DNA from: Kalaharituber pfeilii
Taxonomy: Eukaryota; Ascomycota; Pezizomycetes; Pezizales; Pezizaceae
Assembly: GCA_015179045.1 (NCBI GenBank)
Contig: WHUZ01000001.1
Span: 2,914,001 to 2,978,000, forward strand
Length of the DNA stretch: 64,000 bases
Direction: 5' to 3'
Under the pieces are notes generated by a model. It saw nothing but the letters and a program-made list of their open reading frames with translations. It did not search any database and had not been told where the DNA came from. Below, piece by piece: positions 1-10,231 of this stretch (positions within the stretch are counted from its first letter, which is position 1; the number at the start of each line of letters is the position of its first letter). A program made the position numbers and the translations under genes.

Positions 1-891
1 AACACAGCCAAGATTGTTTCAATGAGGACAGTAGCACGGATGGTACCCCTTGGGATACCGATGATGTCTTGGGCGAGATTGAACACATCATTCCATAGAC
101 GTGCCTCCAGGTGGGATTCCATCTTGGGAAGGTAGAAGTATGGACCATGGCCACGGGCAACGAGCTCCTTTGCATTGTGGAAGAAATAGAGGCCAAAGTC
201 GAAGAGGGAGCCAGAGATGGGCTCACCATCGACAGTGAAATGCTTCTCCTCGAGATGCCAACCGCGAGGCCTAAAAACAATCAGCACGGTGTCCAGTATG
301 GACGAAACAGGCATTAATTAGAACCCACCTCACAATGAGAGTTGGTAAAGGCCTGTCAGTGCGAAGCTTGTAGTCCTTGCCACTGAGTTTAAAGTCAATT
401 TGCTTGCGAATAGCGTCGTACAGGTTGACTTGTCCATTAATCATGTTCTCCCATGTTGGAGAGTTCGAGTCTACCAATTCTAGTTAGCCTGAGACAAATT
501 ATGCAGCTCTCATCCATGCCAAATACCAACCCTCGAAATCGGCCATATATGTCCATACATCACTGTTCAACGCATTCACAACCATCTTTCGATCAGTTGG
601 CCCCGTTATTTCAACCCTTCGGTCAACCAAACCCGGCGCTGGCGGTGCACCCTGCCATGCATCGTTCTCCCGGATGTGCTTAGTCTCTGGGAGGAAATCC
701 GGCATGATACCTCGGTCAAGCTCGGCCTGACGAATTTCTCGGCGTTTCAGTAGCTCCTTGCGGGTGCCATTGAATGTTCGTTGGAGGGTCGCAAGGAAGG
801 CGCAGGCCTCCTTCGTGAGGAGCTTGCGGTGTGTTTCGTTGATGCGGCCCAGGATGGACACATCCTTTAGGAGGAAGTCTATCGATGCCAT
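1..891 (-). CDS. Malate synthase, glyoxysomal type (3' end outside window)
   Basis: Condenses glyoxylate with acetyl-CoA to malate in the glyoxylate cycle, normally in peroxisomes. Three exons are visible on the minus strand: 531-891, 329-470 and 1-270. The introns (471-530 and 271-328) are 60 and 58 bp. The first intron starts GTTGGT, an unusual donor, but the frame joins perfectly across it ([13 protein letters not shown]). About 257 residues of a roughly 540-residue family are present. Diagnostic blocks are [53 protein letters not shown] and [15 protein letters not shown]. The start ATG at 891 gives [10 protein letters not shown] and fits the family N-terminus. The peroxisomal targeting C-terminus lies off the left edge. 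The family call is firm; the symbol varies between fungi, so none is given. Confidence 0.96.
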
Positions 892-2660
892 TATCCTAGG
901 TGGTTACAGAAGGGCGTGATGTGTAAGGGAGGGCTCACGGGGGTGAGGTAATAGGTCGCAATCAGATTGCAGGAGAATGTTGGGGGAGTGGGGGGAGGGG
1001 ACTAAGTAATATTAGCAGCTATGGATGGGAGTAGCTGGGTAGAGAGCAGACTCTGGAGGATGGAGGGTAGTTCACGGAGAGAAGGGACCTCGTGGGCAGC
1101 GCAATGGGGCGGTGAGCGAGAACTTAAGTATTAGTACGCCTAGTGATGATAGCCTAGCAGTTGCGCGGCTATGTATCAGGCATGGTAGCGGCCATCCTTC
1201 AGGATCTTCGTCACAAGCAAGCCTGGCGTGAACGCTCTAGGCTGGAGGGCTTGGCCTTGGAGCGGCGGGTGGGATGGTGGAGGGTGGAGGGTGGAGGGTG
1301 GAGGGTGATAGATGGGTGGGTTGGTTGGGGATGGAGGCGGGCGGAAGGAGCAGCTTAGTGAAGGAGAGAAGGTAAGGGCAGCTGCTGCGGAGCATACTGG
1401 AGGAGCACTCGTGCATGTTAGCAGGCCTCTAGGCTCTGATGCAGTGCTGGGCGCGAGTAGCCACCGGCTGCATCGTTCATCATTGCCTCCGTCATAGCCA
1501 ATTGATGGCGGTATCGTCGCAGTAGTCTGGTTGCCCTACGAGAGGTAGTGCAACCAGACTATCGCCACAGATACTCGACAAGCACCCCTGTGTAGCATTT
1601 GCTTTCGATGCATGAAGCTGATTAGGATGCTTGATGCGATGCCGTATCGTATGCACAGGAAGTTGCACCGAAGTGTACTCGAGTACATGCGTATCGACCG
1701 GCGGACCGCAGTCATTGTTGCCGCTGCTCACGTCTAAGAACAGCCAGTCCTGCTGAGCGGCCTTCTCCCCGTGAAGTGCTCCATTCACCCAATTCGCTCC
1801 CCGTGCTCCTCCCGCTTGGCCCTATGTGTACCTAGACATCCAAATTGACATACTTCCACTCCAATCTGCCCTCTGATATCTCCTGCTGTGTGCGAGAAAG
1901 CTATGCTACAGTATCAACAGGATACAAAGTGCCACGGATAATGTCGGTTCATGCACAATCCCCCTCGGTCCCGAATAAATTCCTGTGCTAACACGCACGG
2001 CTGCATCACACCTGTTCACGTACCCCATCGCCCATCACACCCCAGTTTCTCCACCTGCTTTACCTCGGGAGTGCGCGGTGAGACAACAAGGAAAATCCCA
2101 CCTCCCCCCAGGAACCTCGCGACGGTAGTCGGCCCTGTCCTATCGGAAATTCCTTCACACACGGTTCCGCCCGCTCCAATCAGCGTGCGCCCTTTTACGC
2201 TGTCTTTGACACCTCTCACGCCCCATCACAAGCTTGCCCGTTCGCAGCGAATCAAACTGACTTGTGATATTTTGTTCACGGCCAGTGGCACAAACCGCTT
2301 TCCCGAAAAAGGCCGATCGATAGCCGGAGGACAACCTCGCCAACGTTTGGTTCCCACGCCAACGTTTGGTTTCCACATGGCTGCTACCCAATAAACTGGT
2401 TGTCTTGCTTCTTGCCGCCCTGGATCGGCAACACAATTCCGTAGTTGCCATTGTCCATCATCCATTCTAGCGGTGCCGAGAGTTCAGTCATTCGAATTTT
2501 ATCCTAGCATCGTGACATCGTCCAAGAATCCTGGTACCGGAACAGTGGGAACCCATACCTACGATTAGCAAAACTTGCGTCTTTCTACTTTAAACGGTCA
2601 CCGGCATAATCATACCCTGCGTGGTCACCTCGGAAGCAAACAAGACAAGCACGACCAATC
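892..2660. other. Intergenic spacer between malate synthase and POP5
   Basis: This should be the promoter region of both divergently transcribed neighbours. No gene is recognised. A G-rich purine repeat (GGGTGGA units) lies near 1266-1310. Several open frames around 1950-2465 overlap on both strands, with no recognisable domain and no splice pattern, so they are not called. Confidence 0.6.
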
Positions 2661-3186
2661 ATGGTCCGCTATAAATCCCGATACCTCCTTTTCAACATAC
2701 TATACCCCAATGCCCCATCTACAAACTCCATCAATCCATCTATACCCACTCATCTTGACTTTTGCGCCCCGACAGACCCTGCAGTAACACCGCAAGTACT
2801 TGCGTCAGTCGTTCGCGATGCCATCACCCTCCAGTTTGGAGACTGGGGAAGCGGGATGACGAGCTCCCTCAGTGGTAACCATCTCCCTCTGAATTTGTGT
2901 CCGCAAAACGATTAACCAACTTCTCATTTTATCTGCTCACTTCATTCAAATAGTAAAATACTTCTCTCCTCAAACCTCCACTGGCATCATCCGCGTCTCC
3001 CGAGACCACCACCGTCTTGTCTGGTGTGCATTAACACTTATCAAGGAGATACTCGGCAAACCCGTCGTCATCCGCGTAGTCAGGGTAAGCGGCACCATCA
3101 AGAAGGCAGAGCTAGAGGGAATCAAACGGGCAAAAGAAGAGATTAGGAGAGTCCGGGAATTGGAGATGCAGATGGTGGAGGGATAA
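2661..3186 (+). CDS. POP5: RNase P/MRP protein subunit Pop5
   Basis: Pop5 is a small protein subunit of the nucleolar RNase P and RNase MRP ribonucleoproteins, acting in tRNA 5' maturation and rRNA processing. Exon 1 is 2661-2874 and exon 2 is 2954-3186. The 79-bp intron (2875-2953) begins GTAACC and ends ATAG, and splicing joins the family block SSLSG|VKYFSPQT. The product is 148 residues, in the usual size range. Family signatures are the start MVRYKSRYLLF, the block FGDWGSGM, then IIRVSRDHHRLVWCALTLI and RVSGTIKKAE near the C-terminus. The tail is a charged helix. The gene is divergent from malate synthase. Confidence 0.93.
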
Positions 3187-4559
3187 GGTTCTTTGCATAT
3201 CTTCGGTCTTACCTACGACGTGACTTCTGATGACCAGAAGCGTCGGTCTGAATGTTTATGTTTCGGAGCACCAGACACCCATCTTTGGCTCGGGATCTAG
3301 GGTAAGTTGAAACAAAAGATTTGATCCGGAAGCCACGACACTCACTCCCTTTCTTCGACCCCAAAGCTCCTCTCAAACACATAATAAGATTTAATCATAT
3401 TCTCCATGTAGAGTAGATTTTCCACAATGCTCCTCATATATCCCACATCCTACATTGGAAACAATCAATAACAAGCATATGGGCGTTCTAGGATGCCAGT
3501 ACCCAACATGAATAAAAACAGAAGTCCTATATCTTCAGATTGTACCTGTTCCATTCTCAACAATTGCCGAGGCGTTTGAGTTATTACTCTGCGGGAAGGG
3601 TCGATGGTAAAGACCTATAGCTTCCTACGTAAAGCGCCATCTTAATGTTCTTCTGGCCTCTATTCGACCCACAACACCAGAGAACGTTATAGAGTAAATT
3701 GCGAGTGCAATGCTGATCCGATCTAGAGAATTCTCCTGCTTGCTCCCGGAGGCCGAAAATAATAGTCTAGGCACGAGAACAGCTTGCTCTCACTAGCGCT
3801 GAGAGTAAAAAAACAGATAAAATAACAGTTATTGTACTTCCTTGTCGGTACATGATTGATATGGTGAACCCGCCAGTTACCGTCAATAAAACCTACCTCC
3901 CCCACTCTCGGTACGAGAGCACCCCTCTCCTCAAACTCACCTCAATTTTTGAAATGGAATGATATCTACTCACGTAGTTCAACCATCATGTATAATTGTC
4001 CTATTATTGTCTTCACCATATATATCACAATACCTGCGACGAGTATTGAGCGATGTTTGAAGCTACTTTTTACTCTACGCTGCTGGATATATAGTCAGTT
4101 CTATGTGCTATTCAACGTGCGGTTCAGTGGGCTATATATAACAGGCTGCTAGATATACTGTTTTGACAAGTTGTTCGCTATTGAGCGGGTGGTTATAATA
4201 GTAACCATATTGGAAATCCCCGGTCAAAGGTGGATCAGTGATACCTGGAACACGAAGGAAAATTGTCATTAGGATATGTTATTGAGTAGGAAGGTACTTA
4301 AAGTTTGCGGAGCATGAAAATTGATCCCTGCGCAAGAGTACTACGTCGCCACGTCCTTCACTTCCTCAAGTAAGAAGTATCAAAAAAATGAGCAAGTAAC
4401 CGATTAAATTTCTATTTTGTTTACTTTTTTTTCTATATAGTTCTTAGGCTATTCATGGGCTGCATATGCCCTGTTCGAGACTATTCGCCCGTGGCAGATA
4501 TACTTTGATAGAACATGTTAGTGTTACAGATACGAAAACAACAAAGAAGGCACGTGATC
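3187..4559. other. AT-rich intergenic spacer
   Basis: This is the 3' flank of POP5 and the 5' flank of the tRNA gene. It is rich in TATA-like runs (for example 4010-4160). No protein-coding gene, RNA gene or clear repeat was recognised. Confidence 0.5.
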
Positions 4560-4630
4560 AGTCCTGTGGTCTAGTGGTATGATTTTCGTCTCACACACGA
4601 AAGGTCTCGGGTTCGAACCCCGACGGGACT
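4560..4630 (+). tRNA. tRNA-Val (anticodon CAC)
   Basis: A 71-nt cloverleaf with no intron. The acceptor stem AGTCCTG/CGGGACT pairs over 7 bp with one T-G pair. The anticodon arm is TTCGT-CTCACAC-ACGAA with T33 before anticodon CAC. The variable loop is AGGTC. The T arm is TCGGG-TTCGAAC-CCCGA, which contains the internal B box. The D stem is short and includes a G-T pair. It reads GUG valine codons. Confidence 0.93.
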
Positions 4631-4633
4631 ATC

Positions 4634-4637
4634 TTTT
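4634..4637 (+). terminator. RNA polymerase III terminator of tRNA-Val
   Basis: A run of four T residues three bases after the tRNA 3' end, the usual Pol III stop signal. Confidence 0.7.
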
Positions 4638-4679
4638 GTTGGCTTGATGAATACTTACTTTGGTGCGTATTTTGTGGAT

Positions 4680-5600
4680 TGCAGCGCTTGCTGAGACTGA
4701 TTTCGTAAGAGCTGTGATGGCTGAACCTGCTGTGGCTGAATAACATGTTGAAGTTGTTGTAGCTGCGTTTTTTCAGGAATGACTTCCCGTCGCCCAGATT
4801 CCCATTCCCAGACGCTTACGTATTGGCGCCCCCCACATTCCTAGATTCTCAGAACACACTCCCAGATATCGCACTAGTAGAAAATACGTTAGACAATGAG
4901 AAAAAAATGCGTCAAACCACAACACCAAAAATTATTGCATATAGATTTACATAAGTTGAACTATGTTTTCTCTATTACACTGCTTACTATGGATCTAGAT
5001 GAGGAACATCAAGTTGCTCTATTATTTGGCTCTTTAATACTATTTGGTCTACAAAAGAAGCAACAACAATGAAAGCAGTTTTATTTAGTTCAAGCTCTAA
5101 AGAGTATTAGTGAGAGTGTAGATAGCTGGTGATAGCTAAATAGCTGTACATGTGTTGGTGATAATGTGCATGCTGTCGATATAGTAATGCAGAAAGTGGT
5201 GATGCTGTAGCAATCTTTGAATCGGAGTCAAGCCCAGAATTTGGACTGGGCGGCTGGGAATAGGAATCTGGGGCGACGGGGAGTCATCCAGTCTGTTGTA
5301 GCTGTTGCACGTGCTGCTGTTGTTGTTGTTGTTGCTGTTGCTACTGCTGCTGTTGTTGTTGCTGTTGCTGAGCGTGTTGAAGTTGCTGAGCGTGTTGCTG
5401 TTTCTGTTGAACCATCAATTGTTGAAGATGTGCCTGTAGTGGTGAGTTGGTAGGCTCGTAAACCACGCCCGGTTGCTGATGACTCAGCATGTTTTTTTTA
5501 AAACACCCCATTTCAAATACCTTTGTTTCTTTGGCGTTTGAGTTGAATAGCACCGACGAGACTAGTAGGGTCTGTTGCGAACTCGGTTGCGACCGAATAA
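4680..5600 (-). pseudogene. Degenerate Gln-rich coding fragments in inverted arrangement
   Basis: On the minus strand 5341-5553 reads MLSHQQPGVVYEPTNSPLQ and then a Gln/His tract (QQLQHAQQQQQQQQQ), with further decayed sequence leftward to about 5220. The segment at 4777-4820 is an inverted, diverged copy of 5245-5290 (CTTCCCGTCGCCCAGATTCC-like). A third relative at 9276-9310 is an inverted, near-exact copy of 5475-5509, covering the MLSHQQ codons and the upstream T-run. These look like shuffled pieces of one Gln-rich gene, or of an element that captured it. No start-to-stop gene can be built and the parent protein was not identified; Gln-rich transcription cofactors are one possibility only. 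Confidence 0.4.
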
Positions 5601-5727
5601 TGCCGCTCTAGGAGCTTGGCGGCGACGTCCTGCGTTCAGTACGGGGCATCCTGTTCATAGCCGCGGTACGGAGTCTCATATGAAGCCTCAAGGGAGAGTA
5701 AGGCTCTAGAAATAGTCTGGAGGGAGT

Positions 5728-6409
5728 CAATGAATCCAACAGGCCATGATCTGCATTGGACTGAAACCGTCTGGACCGGTCCAGGCCATTTACATAAATT
5801 CAAGCGATTTTAGAATTTAACCCAGGTGAATTAGATTTCGATAGTCTTGGATATTCCACTATCAGTAATTGACAGTCACCCATTAGGTATCATCATTGAA
5901 GAATTGAGTCCAGTCTCAGGCTGTTGTATTGTCTCGAAGGTCCGTCATATCTAAAATATTTGTTAATATATATACTTGAATATAAAGTGTGATACATACT
6001 TTTTTTAATCATTACTCGCATGCCGCCCTGTGAGCTATGGCGAGGATTTAGGTACGTGATACATACTTGACTCATGGCTGCTGTTTAAAATTCTAATTAT
6101 ATGGAAGATCTACTCATTTAAATACTCAAACAATCTGGTAAACGCTGGCCTTAATCTGGATAGCTGTGGAGGGATTCGTTTAATTGGCTTAAACCTGCCT
6201 GAATGGCCTGAGCTGGCCTGAATGGTCTGGACCGGCCTGAATGGCCTGGACTGGCCTGATTGTTTCAGGCCGCCTGGGCCGGTCCAAGCTTGAAGCTGCC
6301 CTGACGGCCTGGCCTGATTGTTCAGGCAAGGCTAGGTCCAGAATTTCATGGTCCAGGCCAGTCCAGGCATTCTGTTGGCATGACCTGGCCTGGCCTGTTG
6401 GATTCATTG
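5728..6409. mobile_element. hAT-like MITE with GGCC-rich arms, copy 1
   Basis: The element is bounded by a perfect 19-bp terminal inverted repeat CAATGAATCCAACAGGCCA at 5728-5746 and 6391-6409. The flanking 8-mers gagggagt (5720-5727) and gaggtagt (6410-6417) match at 7 of 8 positions, which resembles the 8-bp target duplication of hAT elements. The right half is made of many variants of the palindrome-like unit GGCCTGGACCGG. No transposase is encoded, so it would be non-autonomous. A diverged copy in the opposite orientation lies at about 46530-47262. The superfamily assignment is inferred from target-site length and the CAATG terminus only. Confidence 0.6.
6001..6055 (-). mobile_element. 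Ultra-short A-tailed retroposon, copy 1
   Basis: A 55-bp insert lies between two copies of GTGATACATACT (5989-6000 and 6056-6067). Read on the minus strand it begins gtacctaaatcctcgcc, continues with atagctcacagggcggcatg and ends in a short A run, so poly(A) is at its 3' end. The insert sits inside the larger hAT-like repeat. It is shared with the second copy of that repeat, so the insertion predates spread of the larger repeat. Confidence 0.6.
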
Positions 6410-6610
6410 GAGGTAGTGTGTAGTCTTATAACTAAGGGAATTAATGGCTTGAGTTTGTGATTGGATAGCAGGAAAGATTCAAAGACTTAGGGTTTGATAT
6501 CTGCGAAATCTGATCTGCCCTATCGGTAATGTCTGTGAAATCTCATCTGCTCTATCCGTAATGTCTGCTCTATCCGATCTGCTCTATTCATAATAGACTG
6601 AATGCCTCGT

Positions 6611-6898
6611 GAAACAACTGCTGTACTTTTTGACCCAAGTCGGGAAATCGACTAGCAAGACCTGTGGGACCAGGTATACAACAAGGACCCTATCCCTCAC
6701 GAGGTAATATCAGCGAGGTAATATTAGTGCTACAATCAGGATAAAGGCAACATGCAAACATCAGTCTTCACGAGGTAGAGTATCCTTTTCATATGCCTAG
6801 TCCCGTAGGTCTCATAGGTCTTATAGGTCTCACAGATCGATTTCCCGACCTAGGTCGATTTCCTAACTCAGGTCAGGAAACACAGCAGTAGCTGTTTT
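6611..6898. repeat. Small foldback (inverted-repeat) element
   Basis: The arms include a perfect 13-bp inverted match, GTCGGGAAATCGA at 6639-6651 and its complement at 6837-6849. Weaker matches extend outward (AACTGCTGTACTTT near 6614 against the complement near 6897). The interior holds repeats such as CACGAGGTAATAT. No coding capacity is seen and target duplications are unclear. Confidence 0.4.
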
Positions 6899-6909
6899 TT
6901 GTTTTCACC

Positions 6910-7487
6910 CCGTACCACTACTGCCAACTGCTGACTACTGTAGCACCTCCAACATAATGTGTCAATATTAGTAAGTATCGAATTTGATGATAGCATTCAG
7001 GAGATGATGACAGTGGAGGTAGGGAGATCTTTGTAACTACCTAATTATGGCAGTAGGTGAGAAGGCGAGAGCCAATAAAATACTTCCGCCCCGAGTAGGA
7101 GTCCTTTACTACTGCATAACAAACCAAAACGGTGCAACAATAAACACAGCTCATTTAGTTACCACAACACATGTATACAATGGATGATACAGTTCTTGAA
7201 CAGAGAACTGATGCTCATAAAAGTGAAAGATAAGTAAACTTGAAGAAGTATAATAGTGAAATAGGTCTAACATCTGTAATAGCCACGTTGTATTACAATC
7301 CTGCCAGGCAAGAATTGATAAACTACAAAAAAGGCATACCCTCAACCCAAGGCTGAGTGAAGAGCTATAGATGTTCCAGTGATATATCTATTCATAGAAT
7401 CATCCTGAATTTCAAAATGTAATACATGAGATTCATACTTTTAATCAAGAAGAGAAAGACTATATTACTCGCATAAATTCGGAAAAT
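6910..7487. other. Spacer left of the RecQ-domain ORF
   Basis: AT-rich sequence without a recognisable gene. If 7488-8084 is the end of a longer helicase gene, the missing helicase core is not here. Confidence 0.4.
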
Positions 7488-8084
7488 GTGGAATCGCTGT
7501 TGCAAGCGGTGTCGCAAATGGTGCCACAAGCGGCGTTGCAAGTGGCATTACAAGCGGCGTCGCAAGTGGCATCGCAAGCTGCATCGCAAGTGGCATTACA
7601 AGCGGCGTCAGCACCACTTTTTTCGGAAAATTTACTAACCTCAGGTGCTTCTGATATCAACCAACCACTTGTTGATACTGAAGAAATACTTGAGCCATTG
7701 CTTGAGAACCCTAATGATGGCATCATTGCAGATATTCTAAATCCAACTAGTGACCTAATTGAACCCAGGGCCGGGGTGACCAGAGACTCTCTGGAGGTAA
7801 TGCGCAATATCTGTCGTAAGCTTCTCGCTTATTGCAATATACAAGGCTGCCATTGGAAACCAATCTTGAAATACTTTAAGGATGAAAAGCACTCTGAAAA
7901 ACTAAGAAATCCTAGATACTGCGATCGATGTATGCTAACTTTTAGTGATGATTCTTCTAAAGATTGCATTTTGATCATGGCACTCTTTCCCCCAAAAAAT
8001 ATCATTATTAGCAAAGTAAATCCATGCAAGAAATATGTATCGGTGCCCTCTCTTTATGATTCTGACCTATATATCGAAAATTAA
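7488..8084 (+). pseudogene. RecQ-type helicase C-terminal zinc domain fragment
   Basis: An open frame of 198 residues. Residues 5-41 are an 8-residue repeat of the form QVALQAAS, from a 24-bp DNA repeat. The C-terminal half contains NIQGCHWKPILKYF, followed after a charged stretch by CDRC. This C-x(n)-C-x2-C layout, with a basic/aromatic helix, matches the zinc-binding subdomain at the end of RecQ helicases. The helicase relic at 24179-25146 carries a similar block (TTGCLRKAFMKYF). No ATPase motifs are found upstream, so this is a detached or truncated fragment. The first ATG lies in the repeat and may not be a true start. Similarity is by eye. Confidence 0.45.
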
Positions 8085-8153
8085 ATCCCTCCATCTTTTT
8101 GTTACGGGCGTGAGGGGCTAGGCTCCGGTGGGCGCTGGAAGGCACCGGATGTT

Positions 8154-8365
8154 ACGGCTACGGAGGTGCGTATTCGGCAGGCCGGAGTCGCTACGGAGGC
8201 GTATATACTGCGGGCCGGAAAGGCTACGGAGGCGTATATGCTGCGGGCCGAGATGGCTACGGAGGCGTATGTGCTGCGGGCCGAAGAGGCTACGGAGGCT
8301 TATATACTGCGGGCTGGAAAGGCTACAGAGGCGTATATACGGCGGGCCGGAAGGGCAGCTGTTTT
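8154..8365 (+). repeat. 33-bp GC-rich minisatellite, about six units
   Basis: Units of 33 bp built on GCTACGGAGGCGTATATACT followed by GCGGGCCGGAAAG, with substitutions. Because 33 is a multiple of 3, an open frame crosses it (8166-8420) with the 11-residue unit ATEAYILRAGK. GC content is well above that of the flanks. Sequence before and after it (TGTTACGG near 8103, and its complement near 8807) might be termini of an element, but this is weak. Confidence 0.75.
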
Positions 8366-8419
8366 GCGTGGAGCGCGCAGCGGAGCGGAGCGATTCACGG
8401 GCGTAATGAGGAAACGATA

Positions 8420-9240
8420 GGTTTCAGAAGTATAGAGAACTTAGAACACCGCTTGTGTCTTGATTCTTCAACTGTGCTATCGCCTGTGCTTAAATAGACT
8501 GAGCGCATCATACATGACTAGGCAAGCAAATAAAGAAACGGCAATTCAACAATGCCAATAATCATAACAAAGAAGCATGCAACGTAGTACAGATGCTAGA
8601 TAATAACATGTACTAGGGCGTGTGCGCATATTAGCTTCATAAACCGAGTGCCAGGCCTAAAGACCTTACAATCAACGGTAACACACACTTCCTTAGCACT
8701 ACCCTATTCAAACACAAAGAATCCTCTGCCAAGCCTAACACTGGCCTTACTAAGGATTCAGGGTAAGTGTTCCCCTGCTGGGTAAGTCTCACCTTAGCCG
8801 TAACACTTTTTTGCTATCAATACCATGGATAGGAGTCTGTTATCAGTATTCATACATAAGTTATCTAATTCCTTCTCCAGAACATAGCCAAACCAGCGCT
8901 CAAGTGCATCAGTAACTCTATTTGCACATCCTTCTTTACTGCAATTGTCACTCCTCTGTGGCCTTCCTGAGTAGCTTTGCTATGCTCGAAAACCAGGTTA
9001 ACAACTAAGATGAATCCTGCTGCTAGAAAGGGCCTTGACTTGCATAGAACTGCTTCACTCTTATTAGTAAGGAACCTATAAGATGTTAGAAAATTCTTCC
9101 TCTATTACTCTTAGTACTGTAGAATATTGCAATGATAGTATTGTATAGACATCTTTGATGGTACAGCTTCAGTATTTACAAAATATTGAATAAATATCAC
9201 TTATATTTAGCAACCATCGGATGCTAAGAGATAGTCCGAG
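8420..9240. other. Spacer without recognised gene
   Basis: No coding or RNA gene recognised. It lies between the minisatellite and the Gln-rich relic. Confidence 0.4.
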
Positions 9241-9700
9241 GTCGCAACATATTTAGTACCAGACTCTACTACGTCGGTGTTTTAAAAAAAACATGCTGAG
9301 TCATCAGCAAACTGTGCTAGGAGGGCTGGTTTATGAGACTAGTGCATTGGCAGCACCAGCTTGACCAACAGAAGCCGTAGTAAGCATTTTGGATGTATTG
9401 GAAATTTTGTTGGTATCATGGGATTCGCTGTATGCAAGGAGGCTTGGAAGCAGTCTGAGGAGATGCTGACATAGTTGCCATCGGCACCATAGGGTTTGCG
9501 AGACCGGGACAGGTTAAAGATTGTGTGCCATTTTCGGTGCTGTAGCGACTGGGGTAATTTAGTTTGCATTGCATTTTTCTGCAATTGTAGTTGTTGAGCC
9601 TGTTGCAGCTTTGCCAGGCTAAGCACAAAGCCGTTAGCTCGAATCTACTACTTGTATACCAGCATAAATACCAGAACACCAGGGGCTGTCGGCAGGGGTA
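9240..9700. pseudogene. Gln-rich relic related to 5220-5600
   Basis: Positions 9276-9310 repeat, inverted, the 5475-5509 segment that encodes MLSHQQ. Minus-strand frames contain LAKLQQAQQLQLQKNAMQTK and, out of frame, NPMVPMATMSASPQTASKP, so the reading frame is broken repeatedly. It is a decayed coding sequence of unknown parent, in mosaic orientation. Confidence 0.35.
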
Positions 9701-9959
9701 CTACCCAGGGAACAATGCCTGTTTTTGAATTGAATATTCCAAAGGTAAAACACAGGAATTACTACAACTCCATTTGTGTATCCTCCCATGAGCAGCAATT
9801 TCGGCAGCCATACATCTAGGCATGATTTCTAGAATATACAGAAAAGTATCTGCACTCAGCGAGTCCCACTACCTCACTGCAGCTTCCTACAACACACAGA
9901 CCACTTCACTACCCCTGCCAACAACCTGGTGTTCCGGTATTTATGCTGGTATACAAGTA
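9649..9959. repeat. 34-bp inverted repeat pair
   Basis: Arms at 9649-9682 and 9926-9959 are inverted copies with one mismatch (central part TATACCAGCATAAATACC). They enclose about 243 bp with no coding potential. The arms could be ends of a small non-autonomous element. Confidence 0.6.
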
Positions 9960-10231
9960 CATGCTGGAAGTAGCAAACTTTTTGCATCATCATAACCTGC
10001 ATGATCTTGCCCTGACCATGATGCATTGGCATCTGGCTCGACGGGTTGAGGGTAATTGCTAAATACTACTGTAGAGAAAGGTGATAATCAAATTCAGCCT
10101 AGCGCGGTCTGACATAAAATCTTTTTTTTTCTGTTAGCGCTTGCAAGGCAACAAGCAAGAAGTATTCTGGGCTGCGACAGATCGCATTAAGATTACATAC
10201 CCCACCACATACCTACACTGGATCTCACACA

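Noticed and set aside
8097..8820. Element with TGTTACGG termini around the minisatellite
   Set aside because: Terminal similarity is only about 8 bp plus scattered matches and no target duplication was found.
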